64,000 nt of DNA, taken from assembly GCA_034440615.1 (NCBI GenBank), contig JAOTOM010003919.1, positions 124,001 to 188,000 of the forward strand, in the 5' to 3' direction. Below the pieces are notes generated by a model. That model had not been told where the DNA came from, did no database searches, and saw only the letters and a program-made list of their open reading frames with translations. How positions within the stretch are numbered: position 1 is the first letter of the stretch; every line of letters starts with the position of its first letter. Shown here in pieces: positions 10,324-22,439 of the stretch. The stretch is from Ashinkailepas kermadecensis (taxonomy: Eukaryota; Arthropoda; Thecostraca; Neolepadidae). The position numbers were made by a program, and so were the translations under genes.

Positions 10324-10616
10324 CAGGGGCGGAGCCAGGAACTTTGACTGAGAGATGGGGAGGCACCTGTCTAGCCGGGCACCATGTATTCGAAGGGGCA
10401 TCACTGATTTTAAGGACATTTTCTTCGAGCGGGGTTGCAGTTCAGCGTTCTGCAGGGTTGCAGTCGTTTCTACTGTGAGGGTTGCCATCGGCTGAAAACT
10501 CATTGAGCGGGGAACGGAGAGGAGGGGAGGGGAGGGGAGGGGGGGGGGGAGCACACTCGAACGTCCTAACGGGGTGACTTTTTGCATTCGGATTGGTGTC
10601 ACATCTCCATCGATGG

Positions 10617-10952
10617 CAGGGGCGGATCCAGACATTGGCATGGGATACGTGTCCGGAGGGGAGCCATTGCGAAAGTACCTGACCTTTGCCTTCCGATGGG
10701 CGCCTATGGCTGGAATAAAAATCAAGGGGTGCACTCGAGATTTCCCGAAGGGACGCCTTTCCTACCGATGGAGCGCCTTTTCCTCTCGGAGGGGGCCTCT
10801 GGCTGGAAAATTCAAGTTGGGGATGCACTCAAGCCTTTTCCAGGCCGGAGGGACTGGAAAAGTCGCTTTGACGGGCACATGCCTCTTGTGCCCCATGTAT
10901 CCACACCTGATCACATGTCTCCAGTCCCCCTCTCCCTCTGGATCCGCCAGTG
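10617..10952. mobile_element. Nonautonomous element with CAGGGGCGGATCCAG ends
   Basis: The left end is CAGGGGCGGATCCAGA and the right end CTCTGGATCCGCCAGTG, clear inverted repeats. The interior carries GGGACGCCTTTCC and CCTCTGGCTGGAAAATTCAA blocks shared with other copies in the window. The 8-mers outside the ends (ATCGATGG and AGCCTGTT) do not match, so the duplication has decayed or the ends differ. A related, truncated start (CAGGGGCGGAGCCAGG) lies at ~10324. Confidence 0.65.
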
Positions 10953-11032
10953 AGCCTGTTGGTCAGGAGAGTCAGGAGCCAGTCAGGAGAGCCGTGGACG
11001 CCGATACTGAGTCGCGTGTTTGTGCGCCGCAG

Positions 11033-11159
11033 GAAGCCTCCGCGCTGGTTCTTCTCAACCTACCTGTACGAGGGCAGCTTCGCCGAGCTCTGTGACCAGA
11101 TGTCGCGGCCGCCGACCGCCGCGCTCTGCCAGCAGCTGTTCCCGCACTGCATTCAGTGA
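11033..11159 (+). CDS. Candidate terminal exon of an unidentified host gene
   Basis: The frame beginning KPPRWFFSTYLYEGSF and ending CQQLFPHCIQ then TGA (11157-11159) has G or C at nearly every third codon position, unlike the surrounding sequence, which suggests real coding selection. A possible splice acceptor (GTGCGCCGCAG, AG at 11031-11032) would start the exon; the frame also stays open upstream into RVFVRRR. The tail has three cysteines and an aromatic WFF/YLY patch. I do not recognise the protein. It sits 80 bp after a MITE. It could also be the end of a domesticated or transposon gene. No partner exon was found. Confidence 0.35.
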
Positions 11160-11819
11160 TGTGTGCTGCCATCTCGCGACAGAAACTTAAACTATAGTAC
11201 TGGAGCACGTGCGAGTGAGGGACTCGGCGATTGCTTCGATGGCGACCCCAGACCGTCTTCTTATCAGATGGTTGGCCATCGGTGATTCTACGAGTGTACA
11301 GCCTCGTCGATGCTGACCAAGACAACGTGATCGGTATTTGCATGATTGTTGTACGTGTTTCGCTTGCGTGCGAGTGGCGCTGGCTCGAACACATGGCCAC
11401 CAGGCGGGTAACGCTGCTACCTGCTACCTGCTACCACGGACGGCGCCAAGGGCGGACTGAGGAGGGACATGTCTCCTCGTAACACTCGTGAAGCTGAACA
11501 TTACGCCTATGGGCGTTGCGTCGGAAATATGGACCGACAAACGGTCATCCCCTGCCTATCGAAAGTGCGCGGTGCCGCCGCTGCTCGTTGCCGCAACAGC
11601 TTCACCCACCCGACCGTCATTTAATCGTTTACTCATAGATAGTCAGGTCGACTTGTGATTGCTGTCGTGGAGAATGACTGCACCGGTATGGCTACCGTGC
11701 CTCTGATGCATTGGATGGTCATTCTCCCGGACCGAGAAAAACACAGAGCGGCTGGCAGGCATACAGATCTACCGGCAGACATGGCCGACGGAAAGAGGTA
11801 CAACTGTGCAACTGGCATC

Positions 11820-11915
11820 GGCTGCAGAGGCGCGTCCAGGGCATGGTCCGTTACCGACCGCAGAGGCGTGCCCAGGACATGGTCCATTACCGACGGCAGA
11901 GGCGTGCGCAGGGGC
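11820..11915. repeat. 36-bp tandem repeat
   Basis: CAGAGGCGTGCCCAGGACAT followed by GGTCCATTACCGACGG, 2.7 copies starting near 11825, 11861 and 11897. Confidence 0.85.
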
Positions 11916-11964
11916 ACGTCTCCTTTTGTGTTGACAGTCGAACATCGCAGACTCCCTGCGACGC

Positions 11965-12020
11965 CATTTGTCTGGACATGTGGCATGTGACAAATGTCCG
12001 GACATTTGTCTGGACATGGC
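11965..12020. repeat. Perfect 22-bp palindrome flanked by a direct repeat
   Basis: Bases 11989-12010 are a perfect palindrome centred on TCCGGA. CATTTGTCTGGACATG occurs both at 11965 and at 12003, so the region can pair in several registers. Confidence 0.85.
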
Positions 12021-13067
12021 AGGACAGGTCCAGCAATGTCTCTGGGACCGGGAATTGCGCCGTTACGATATCCGATCCGTGAGAGCGTGTGTGCACTGTG
12101 CACAACACCGCTGGGAACGGTGAACGGTGCACGGTCGGTGCACGGTCGGTGCCCGCTGACGCAGCACAATGTCATCTGATTCGAGCGACGGTGCTTGTGC
12201 ATGCATGCACACACATGCAAGCATGCCCACGCTCGGGGGAACATGTCCTGAGGGGATGGGTGATTGTGATTTGCTTAAGTGTGACGATTGTGTTGTGCGT
12301 CGCGTCGCTTGGTGCTTAACTCGTATTTATTAGCATTTAGCCTGGACGATATCAGCCAGTGTGGTAGGCGGACTGGCAAGCCAACATGTCGCTCACATAG
12401 TACCACTACGTGCTTATCTCCCGTCGCTGTAAATAGCCCCCGTCGGTATTGTACGTCGGAATTGTATTGTCGGTACATCGGCATTGTGCACCAGTGATCA
12501 AATACAGCTCCATCAGAACAACAACGTACTCGTCTGTTGCATGCATGTCGCTTATGTAATATACACCGGTCAAACTGTCTCCATTGGTAGGTCAGCGCAT
12601 TTACATTCATCGGTTCTCTTCACTTCATTAACCTTGCCAACTTTCAGGGTGTTTTCCAGGGTTCTGTGCTCAACTTCAGGTGTGATCGGCAAGTTTCAAT
12701 AGGGCACAGACACCCCAGAAATAGTACAATTATCCACCCATGCTTCACATCGGGCTAGGACGTACGATGCCTGAGAAGACTAGCCCTGGAATCGTTTCGG
12801 TTTTGGTTGACGTATCAAACGGGAACACCAGCCAAAGTCCGCGCAAAGCCCAACTGAGCCCCGCTCGGACACACACGGCCGGAGCACATGCATAGCCACA
12901 GCCATACATGCGAAGTGCGACGCGGCCCTAGTGTACCCGTACTAAGCCCGCGATATCCTTACGGCTTCTACACGATGGGAAGTTGAGCCCAGCGATGGGC
13001 CAGCCCAAGGTCCACGGGCTGCGCTGGGTATTTGAAAACGGGTACACAATCTCGAATAAGGTTGCGC

Positions 13068-13071
<4 letters not shown>

Positions 13072-13148
<77 letters not shown>
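13072..13148. repeat. (AT)n microsatellite
   Basis: Almost uninterrupted AT dinucleotides for about 76 bp, followed by two TGATATAT interruptions. Confidence 0.95.
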
Positions 13149-13149
<1 letters not shown>

Positions 13150-13439
13150 ATATATATTGATATATATCTAAGATGGCCTTAATATCGAGGTCATGCATGA
13201 AGACATCATGCATGGATTGCGCCCTAAAGGTAGGGACACCCTAGCCTAAGTAAGATGTCTATGGGGGGCATGGAGAAAGTCATTACTAAATCACAGACAT
13301 TGACTGTGTTAAGTAATGGGAACTTTTGACGGAACACCTTCAACCAAGATACTCCATTATTTTGTCAGGCATCCTACTGTACAAACTAGTCGGTTGAGTG
13401 GTAGTGCCCCAAGCATGGGTGTTGATTTCTGATAATTAT

Positions 13440-13660
13440 TGGTGGAGGGGGGGGGAGGGGGCAAAATACATGAAGACAATAGGCAGGTCCAAATGGATTG
13501 GTGGCACACTCCATACGTTCTCATGTTAATAGCTGAAATTATTATTATTATTATTATTATTATTTTTTTTATTATTATTATTTTTTTTTTTTTGGGGGGG
13601 GCGGGCAAAACCAACATTGAGGGGGCACTTACCCCTCAAAAGTATATAGAATAACGCCCT
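13440..13660. repeat. Dispersed element fragment with poly-G and (ATT)n
   Basis: A G-rich tract, GGGGGCAAAATACATGAAG, then an (ATT)n/T-rich stretch (13537-13603), then GGGGGGGCGGGCAAAACCAA and CATTGAGGGGGCAC. The same blocks recur in both arms of the inverted repeat at 14.3-15.9 kb, making this a third, partial copy. Confidence 0.65.
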
Positions 13661-14274
13661 TGGTCCCAAGTATTCATGTAGATATTTTAATGCCTCCACA
13701 ACGCCTCCCAGAAAGCTACTGGACGTTCTTGATGGAGTTGTCTGAGGAGCCGCAATCGGAAAACCGTGGAGCCACGACCTTAGATGGAAGAAATGTCGGT
13801 AGAATAACACGTCTCAGCAAAAAAAAACAATAACAGAGGGCACCTAAAAATAAACTAGCAAGAGCAACCGCTAAGATGACCAAACAAGATAAACAACCGT
13901 GATAAAAACGAGATAAACCCATTTTATACCAACAAGTCAAAGGAAATACGCAAAAAGGTGGATTCTCAAATACGCAATATCCCGGAGGTGGAAATTAGAG
14001 GAAGAAATGATTGGTGCTGCAACGCCACGTTAGATGGCAGCACTTGCACTCCACCAGGCGGCAGCACCGCGTACAAGCATACTAGTCTGTGTGTACTTAA
14101 ATTCCAGCTTAAAATATTCGGTACACAAAATAGCCAATATTTACCTGCTTTCATAAACATTGCACCCAATGCACCCATTGTAGCCTTGTACATGCTTTCC
14201 GTCATTGTTTTAATTGCATTCACCTTGAGTGCTAGAATGGAGCAAGTTGCATTCCAAACTTGCGACCTGCGGTC

Positions 14275-15915
14275 ATGGATCATGTACGCCTGGATTGGAA
14301 ACCAACAGCTGTTTGCGTATCGGCCCACCCGGCGGAGGGTAAGTAAAAACACGGAAACGCAGCCGGTTTTAGGTCGTGCGTCTATGGGAGTTCAGGGTAC
14401 GTATTTCGTATTGACATTTTTCCAATTGATTCAGCCATCCCAGGAGGATTGCATCAGCCCGTCATGATACATAATTGATCAAGGAACCTTACCGTTCTTT
14501 CCTTATTGATTTATTACGATCCGTTCAGAAGTGGTCGTGGTGCGAAGTGAAGACATCTGTGAGAGGAAGCCCACCTCGCCCCAAGGGTCGGCCCACCGAT
14601 GTTGATATCTTGACCTTTATCTTGAATATTTATCTCTTATCTCTCTATCTTTATCTTTATCTTGAAATGATTGGACGGGGCAAAGTGCATGAAGGCAACG
14701 GGCAGACCAAAATGAGTTGGGGGGGGGGCACATTCCATTGGCTCCCATGATACAAGTTGAAATAATTGCGGGGGTGGGTTAAACAAACATTGATGTGGCA
14801 GATCCCCTCAAAGGTATATAAAACAACACCCCTTAGTCGAACGACTGGCAAGTGGTACCGAATCGGCGAGAGGTAGTGGCGTTGCCAGCAAGGGTATGCT
14901 GGAAGGGCTGATCCAAGGGGGAGGAAGCGAAAGTGGCGCCCTTTATGACCCGAATGACGCCTCTCTTGGAGGTTCCAGTGTACCCGGCCTCGAATTTCTC
15001 AGCGCAACGAGCTCCTCGGCCTGGGAACGGCAGACCTCTGGGAGTCTGAATGCACTCCGCGAATTTTTCGGCGAAAGGCACTCCTCAGACAAAAACAAAT
15101 GGTACCCCTCTGGGAGATCGGAGTGTACCCCGTCCAAATGTTCTGGACCAAGAGCGGCCTCTCTGGAGAAATGACGCCTCCTTGTCAAAATCATAAATCT
15201 GTCAGTGGTATAGTGTAGGGGAAGGGGACAATTGTACCCTCAATGGAACTTCCGCTCAATCCTCTTTGCGGATTGGTGGGTACGCCGAAGTCTGTACTCT
15301 CCCATTCAGTTGTGTAAACCACGCCACCGGAAAATATCAGCCACAAATCTAGAGAGCAAAGAGGGTGGGGCGAAAGCAGAACCGCTCATTCTTATCTTTG
15401 AGGGTGAAACTGCCCCCTCAATGCTTGTTTCCCCCCACCCGCAATAATTTCAGCTTCTAACATGGGAGCCTATGGAATATGACCCCTCCCCCCTCCTATT
15501 AATTTTGGTCTGCCAATTGCGTTTGTGTACTTTGCCCCTCCGATCATTTTAAGAAATCAACATCGGTGGGCCGACCCTTTCGGCGAAATGGGCTCCCTCT
15601 CACAGATGCATTCACTTCGCATTACAACTTCGGAAAGGAGCGTAATAAGTCAATAAGGAAAGAATGGTAAGGTTCCTTGATCAATTATGTATCATGAAAA
15701 GCAGATGCAATCCTCATGGGGTGGCTGAATCAATTGAAAGAATCAAATACGAATTGCGTACCCCGAACTCCCATAGGGGCACGGCCTAAACCTGGCCGCA
15801 TTTCCGTGTTTTTACTTACCCTCCACTAGGTGGCAGGTTTGATGCCGCTGATACGCACAGATGAAAGGCGCCGACGCGGAGTTTCCAATCCAGGCGTACA
15901 TCAGCCATGCTCCGG
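14275..15915. repeat. Long inverted repeat (~540-bp arms, ~580-bp spacer)
   Basis: The left arm at about 14275-14815 reads inverted at about 15395-15915. Paired landmarks include TGTACGCCTGGATTGGAAAC (from 14284) with GTTTCCAATCCAGGCGTACA (15881-15900), GATCAAGGAACCTTACC with GGTAAGGTTCCTTGATC, and GGTCGGCCCACCGATGTTGA with its complement near 15570. Arms are diverged by substitutions and small indels. The spacer holds GGCGCC- and TCTGGGAG-type repeats. A fold-back element or an inverted pair of transposon copies would explain it. A frame across the left arm (13958-14467) has no domain I recognise. Confidence 0.8.
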
Positions 15916-16420
15916 TGGCACTGTGCAGCAAATCTGGTCGAAAACTGGCAATCTAGTTGACTTTCTAGTCAGAGAGGTGAACAATGTACAGCAAAGTTTT
16001 CCATGTGTTTAGGTTACTTTTCAGGAAGAAATATTGTGTCAGTCTGAAAGAAGATGAAATGTGCTTCAGGAAATTTTCATGTGGGGAATATTTCAAGTCA
16101 TATTCATTACACAAATGCTTGTTAAACAGAACGCTCTTTTCACGTTTGGATAAGAATAAACAATGTTTAAATTGTCCACTTTGAAACCCGCGTCTACGAA
16201 ATTTCGCCACGGTACTGCCCTACCAAAACTAGGGTCTGGCCGATCGGGCATCGATCGAGTTTTGATAGTTACCCCAAGCTAATGCTCCGGATAGGTCAAG
16301 TCGGAGAATGGGCTGCTCTAGCCATGTCATATGGCTTTTCTGGCGACACCCACGCCGCCAAACAGCATTTGAGCAACACACGTGGGACTATTATGACAGT
16401 GTTGATTTTAATTACATCTG

Positions 16421-16622
16421 GATACATCTGGACACATCTGGATACATCTGGATACATCTGGATACATCTGGATACATCTGGATACATCTGGATACATATG
16501 AATACATCGGATACATCTGGGATGCATCTGGATACATCTGGATACATATGGATACATATGGATACATCGGATACATCTGGATACATCCGGGATACATTTA
16601 GTTTACATCTGGATACATCTAG
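16421..16622. repeat. 10-bp minisatellite GGATACATCT
   Basis: About 20 copies of GGATACATCT with a few variants (GGATACATAT, GAATACATCG, GGGATGCATCT). Confidence 0.95.
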
Positions 16623-16762
16623 ATAAATCGGCGCGGCCGCGTTACCGTGGCGTTTGTCAGTTGTTGTTTTTGTTGAATTCGAACAGCCGGCCTGGTGAAT
16701 AATCTTTTATGTTGCTTTGTGGTCTGCAATGGGTGTAAGTCGTGGGTTGTGGTGTACTGCTA

Positions 16763-17357
16763 AGACATAAGACATAAAGACATAAAGACATAAAAGATCA
16801 GTGCAACTATGAGCCACAAGGGCCCTTCTTGGTTGCACTTGGTACACTGAACCAGTTGCCCACCAAATCTGTCAATCAACCCTCCCTGGAATACAGAAAA
16901 ACAAGCCCCCTATTCTTATAATGATTGTCTATGCCGTTTTTAAAGATGTTCAGTGTGTTGCTACTGACAATTGTTCCTGGAAGCTGGTTCCAGTGTTCTA
17001 CTACCCTGTTGGTGAAGAAAGACTGTCTCAACCTTGTCCTGCTATGATTAATTTTAATTTTGAATTGATGACCTCTAATTGCATCATTTCTGTTAAATTC
17101 AAACATTTGCCTTAGGTATCCCTGCTCCTGAACATGAACAAATTTAAAAACCTCGATGAGATCTCTCTGCCTTTTATCTAAGTGAAAACATATTAATTTC
17201 TTCAATCTTTCCTCATATGCCAGGTTGCCTAACCATTAACCATTTTGTTGCCCTCTTTTGTACTCTCTCTAAAAGCCAACAATCTTTCTCATAACTAGGG
17301 GACCAAGCTCGGACACAGTATTCCAAATGTGGCACAGTAAAGCTTCCTGATGAGAAG
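16763..17357 (-). mobile_element. CR1/Jockey-group LINE, 3' fragment with tail
   Basis: The minus strand encodes the C-terminal end of a LINE reverse transcriptase protein: RDLIEVFKFVH, then FFTNRVVEHWNQLPG and an NTLNIFKNGIDNH tail, the usual (R/F)..WN.LP ending of this group. Downstream at 16763-16795 is an AGACATAA-type repeat (TTATGTCT on the element strand), which looks like the short tandem 3' tail such LINEs carry. Homology to the copy at 25985-26600 continues to ~17357 with frameshifts. It is 5' truncated, as most LINE copies are. Confidence 0.8.
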
Positions 17358-20300
17358 AGGTAGAACAAGGTAGAGGAAGGAGTATCGGGATGAGGGTAGT
17401 AGACGAGAAAGGAATAGTATAATTGACTTGAAGAAGATCGACAAGAACAGAAGTTGAGCTATGTTTTGAAGCTGATAGACGAGTAGAGATGAATAGAGGA
17501 GTAGAGATGAGTTGACTTGCTGGTCCTCAGTTGTAGATTAGTTGACAGGTAGTAGACGCTCAAGTACAGATGAACTGCCAGTTCGGACGGTGCCGGTTTG
17601 GGGTATGGGGTGTAGAGGGTGTATTGGGGGCGGGGCGGGTCATCGCTACATCTCCCTTGAACATTTGAAAAGCAGAATATGCACTTTTAGAACGTTGTTT
17701 TTGTGTTCTCTTTATGCTTTTGAACTTTCGAATTATTAAGCTTAGCTTGTAAAAATAGAATAAATATGGTTTATGTGAACTTGTATTGCTTTGCTTATGA
17801 GGTGTTGCTGTTCCTCGTGAAGTCATGTTTGAGTTCGGTCTCAACTTACCCACGTCGTGCGACATGACATTGGATGGCCAACCAATAACCCGAGATGATT
17901 CGCCACCTCACCAGCCATGCCCAACACAAAAGATCCTGCAGATCTTTTCCGATCTTTTTTCCTCCAACGATTCCACCGCCAACCGTACGGAAGATGGAGA
18001 GGACTATCGTGGGTACTCTCCATCTGGCAAGGCCCATCCGCTGCCATCAGAGCGGCTAGCAAGCAAGTCAACATATAGCATATAGCATATAGCATAAATC
18101 AGCTTTCAGCAGTCATACATTTCTTAGCCAGACATTGTTGCACAGACAATGCTGCCGTACTGGAGCAATGCCTAGAACGTCCAGAATATCTAGAAGCAAT
18201 TCACTGTTTCCAGCCGTATACAAGCATCAGACCAGCACCCAGGGGTGTCGATTTGTGAAAAACATTGGGGGGGGGCCGAAGTGTCAACGTACCAGACCCC
18301 CCCCGCCCAACAAAAACTCATCGGATTTCGCCCACTATATTTTCAGACCTCAATAATTCTGATTTTTTTATTTGACGATGTGTATGTTTATGTTTATTCA
18401 GCATCCTCGCCAACGCGCAAAATCGTCCAGTAACAGATGAAGTCACATCAGCAAAAGAGCAGTACACAGTACATGTCAACATAAAAACTTTGAGTCATAG
18501 CATGCGACTACAGAGTCATACAATGGACTCGGGTCCATCGTAATCGTCAACGTCATCGTCATCTTCAACGTTACCGTCACCCTCCCCCACCCTACACACC
18601 AACAAACACACACCGACTTAAGTAAAATATGTCCGCGCCCATATGCAGGCTAAAACACACCGGCCTTGATGGAGCATCGGAGCACAGCAGGCCTGAACTC
18701 TGATGACGATGGGTGAAGGTATTTCCTTGGTGCCTAACATTAGGGAGGGGCGAAGCCAAAGTTTTGGTGGGGAGAATTCGGGGTCGGGGAGGGGGCACAG
18801 CCTCCATAAAAGCATAGAAATAGAAAACAATGTCCTCTGATCAAACATGTGCATTGATGTAGTCATTGTGATCGCCGAGTCTAGTAAGTCACCACTCACG
18901 ACACCAAGCAAACTAAAATGCACAACGGATCATAGACATCAATCAGCGCAATCGTCCTACTACTTTTTTTTAACAACAATCTAAAAACTCCACCCGCACC
19001 CAATGGCGCAGCCAAGAGCAAGAGTAGGACACACCGGGTACATGCCTCTCCGGTCACGGCCAAGGAGTCCGAAAAGGGCAGCCCAGGAGATTCCCAGAAG
19101 TGCCATCCGCCGGCTTTGAAATCGATATGTCGGCTGGAATGGTTCCTTTGCTAGAGTCGGAAATAAAAAGTACAAAACTTCGGAAAGTGGGAATAATGGC
19201 AGAAATCAAACCAGTTTTCAATGGAATGGTCCCGCACCAGGTGTGTCGCAATAGGGGCATTTTTACTGCAGCCCTGTTAGTACTTGTAATCCTTTCCCTC
19301 CAAAAGGTTAAGTGCGGAGTTTTCTATACCTTTGGTGGTGCTTGGACCCCACCATATTTGTCTTCTTGACTTCATTCACCAATTTGATTTATAATTCCCC
19401 TTCAAATTGACTTGTGACGGATCAAGGAGGATAATATTCCAAAATGTCCAAAATGCCGAGATTCGCAGTGTTTCCAGCATAGCAACACCAAATCCAGATC
19501 ATACTGTTCTTTCATCAAATCAAATAACTCTGTTTTCCCAAAATTGTAATCAAGGCCAAGGTTACTAAACGGAGGTCAGGTCAAATTATTTCTTCTTATC
19601 GCAGTAAGGGGAAACTTTTCGTGCAGAACATGATTCAAGAATGATATAGACATTCGGTTTTCAAGTATGTGACAAGGTCAATGGTGTTAGGTCAGGTCAA
19701 GTATTATGCTTATTCTACACTGCCGTCTTGTGTGTGGAGTTGGGATTTTTGTGCGCGTCAGCTGCCTTAGCGACATTGCGCCCGCAATTTCGTCTTATGC
19801 CGAATGCTTCTGCTCCTTGTGAATTGAAATTTTAATTCAGTTTTAGAGCCACCGAAGTAGTACACCATGACATTGTGTGAACAATGATCCGAGATGACCC
19901 GACTTCGTGTGACCGGACCTTATCATAGAAAGCAAATACAAAGCATATAAAGGGAAAATATAAAGAGGTGCAAAATGTCGTACAGTAGGAACACATGACA
20001 GACGTAAGGAGTCTTCATATAGGTGCGAGGGACACGAATAAGGCCATAAGGGTGCCGCACCCAAAGGCATTTCTGGCCGCGCTGCTGTCAGTACCTGTAC
20101 TCATTACCATAGTAGAAGTAAGGTCAGTCTCGCTGCTGACAGAATTTGCTTTTCTGATGGCATCAATATTCATCGCTCGAAATGCACAACAAGAGCAGCT
20201 GTGTCTCAAGCAGATTCAATGGTTGTGCCGAATCGGGAAATATTAATACATGGGTGGCATTGGTACCTATTAATGGTAAGGTGACCGGTACAATGCGGAG

Positions 20301-20615
20301 AAAGTGACAACTAATGCACACAAAACTGCTCGGAAAGATGATGGAAAGCCGTGTTGGATTTATACTTTGCAATCCTGGGTGATGAGAGGACAACTTCTAA
20401 GTGAAGGAATACGGAGAGGATATTTTCCTTCAAACCTTGGCATCAGAATATCACTTTGAAGTTCCAGGTGAATCTGGAGCACTTTACCACAGGGCAATTC
20501 ATTGTCGACGTCCACGTTGAAAACGCATGGAGGAAACATGGAGGAACATTTTGCGAAGAGGATAATGCTATGGATGGCAAAAATCCAGGAAAATCCAGCA
20601 AAAATCCAGTTTTTC
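17358..20615. other. No gene recognised; scattered repeat fragments
   Basis: 17360-17540 is purine-rich degenerate sequence. 18238-18320 carries AGGGGTGTCGATTTGTG and a GGGGGGGG/CCCCCCCC pair, an element-end motif also seen inverted at 27039-27058. 18728 and 19005 carry GGGGCGAAGCCAAAG and TGGCGCAGCCAAG ends. 19100-19300 and 20040-20110 share GTSCCGCACC and a TGTCAGTACYTGTA-like stretch, suggesting diverged copies of one repeat. No supported coding exon. Confidence 0.45.
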
Positions 20616-20619
20616 GACC

Positions 20620-21200
20620 CTGACGTCCACTGTGGCGGGCCAGGGTCGCAGAGCAAACCGTCCACTGTGGTGGACCGGGGCTGTGGAGCACACCTTCTAC
20701 TATGGCGGACCAGAGCCGCGAAGCACACCGTCCACTCTGGCGGACCGGTGCCGCGGAGCACACGGTCCACCGTTACGGACCAGAGCCGCGGAGCACACCG
20801 TCCACTGTGGCGGGCCAGGGCCGCGGAGTACATCATCAACCGTGGCAGACCCGGGTCGCAGAGTATACCGTCCACTGTGGTGGACCGGTGCCGTGGGGCA
20901 CACCTGCTATGACGGACTAGGCCGCGAAGCATGCCTAGCACTGCGGCTGAGCAGGGGCGCGGAGTACACCATCCACTGTGGTGGATCAGGGCCGCGGAGC
21001 AAACCGTCCACTGTGACGGATCAGGGCCGTGGAGTTCACTGTCCATTGTAACGGACCGGGGCCGCGGAGCACACCGTCCACTGTGGCGGATCAGGGCCGT
21101 GGAATACACCGTCCATTGTGGCGGATCGGGGCTGCGTAGCACATCGTTCGCTGTGGCGGACCGGGGCCGCAGAGTACACCGTCCATTGCGGCGGATCATA
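20620..21200. repeat. 35-bp minisatellite (about 16 copies)
   Basis: The unit contains GTCCACTGTGGCGGACC and GGGCCGCGGAGCACACC. The period is 35 bp at the left edge (20626, 20661). Copies are diverged and a few are shortened. Frames of over 100 codons on both strands arise from the repeat. Confidence 0.92.
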
Positions 21201-22435
21201 GCCATCAACAGGTTAAATTATGTCATGTCATGGCAGTGGGGTACCTAGGATTTACGAGAGGGGGGGCAAACTGACTTGGAAGGTGCCCAACTATCCTCAT
21301 TTGAAAAAGTCCCCGGATTTCCAATATTTTTTTTTTCAAAGAGGGTTCTATATATTTTTCCTATATAATAATTAGTGACCAAATTAACTGTCCTGTAGAG
21401 GGGGCCAAATCAACCACCATTATTTCTGAATGACCGGATTTCAACCCTAACTCCCCCCATCCTGTTTGAAGGTTTTTCTTTTGGAATCCCTCGAAAAGTC
21501 ACCTCACGCTGCTGAAATTGCACCTGAATTAATCACTCAAAAATTTAAAATTTGGCAATATCAGGCATTCCAATTAATAACGCCGTTCGCCAAAACGCCA
21601 ACGTTCGTGCACGTGTACACCCGCTTTGTGTAGTTGGCGCATTCGCCACTCTACGTGCGCTTCTCCGGTTTCTGCTAGGCCTCCCACGCAGGGTTAAAAT
21701 AATGTTGTTTTTTTCGTTAGGTGTGAGATGTCGAAGCGAGCACAGTAGGATGTCGAAATTTGCCATGGAATTAGTGTCATTTAAAATGCTTTCGATGTCT
21801 TCAGACTCAAATTTGAGCCAATGGTGTAGGTACTTATGATGGTATCTTTGTCCTTTGTTTTGAGATTCATAATTTAAGAAGAGCTATTGTCGGGAGAGGG
21901 AGAGTAATAACTATGCTATAAACTCGTACTGCATGCCATATCACATTATAGGTAATTCCTTTAACTGAAATTGCGTTGCGAAATGTTCGTGTATCACCAT
22001 TCCTGATCAAGAGCATGCACATGCTACTTATAAATGAGATACCGTCAGAAAGGAGACATGAAGACCTCATAAGCATGTATCAAGGAGCAGGATGTCGATA
22101 CTTCTTGGAGAAGGATGTCGATTGAGTGTTCAGAAAGTGGTACATTCCACCCTATTTCACGAATAATTTACCACTGCTCCCACGTTTTGCTAATTACTGT
22201 TACATGATAGTCTTGTGCCACATTTGACATGTGGAATGCCTGGTATGGCGGCTCGCTGGAACAAAAAATATAAAAATTCAATTCGATGTATTAGTTCTAT
22301 TCTTCCCACATTTTCTCGTGATTAAGAAATCCGGAGACACACTGAGCTTTGATGCACCTCATCTCTTTGGTTAAATAAGCTCCCAGATTGGCTACCGAGC
22401 CGTGACCCTGGCCTGGTGTTCGTTTTTTACCCGTT
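21201..22435. other. No gene recognised; transposon-end motif
   Basis: CAGTGGGGTACCTAGGATTT at ~21234 followed by a G run matches the element end at 9116. A 21-base stretch at 21600-21620 is the exact reverse complement of 6529-6549 inside the hAT-like element, so both belong to one repeat family. The remainder is AT-rich without supported features. Confidence 0.45.
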
Positions 22436-22439
22436 GCGT

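Larger units (their letters stand above)
11160..13070. other. No gene recognised; small repeats only
   Basis: Contains a 36-bp tandem repeat (11820-11915), a cruciform-prone palindrome (11989-12010), and duplicated GTGCACGGTCG near 12126-12150. Open frames here overlap on both strands without a recognisable domain or consistent codon bias. Confidence 0.5.

Noticed and set aside
13958..14467. 169-codon plus-strand gene
   Set aside because: It spans the edge of the inverted-repeat arm, the opposite strand is equally open, and no domain is visible.
20360..21250. 282-codon minus frame and several plus frames
   Set aside because: Explained by the 35-bp minisatellite; the peptide is a repeat (HSGRCAPRPRS-like) with no domain.
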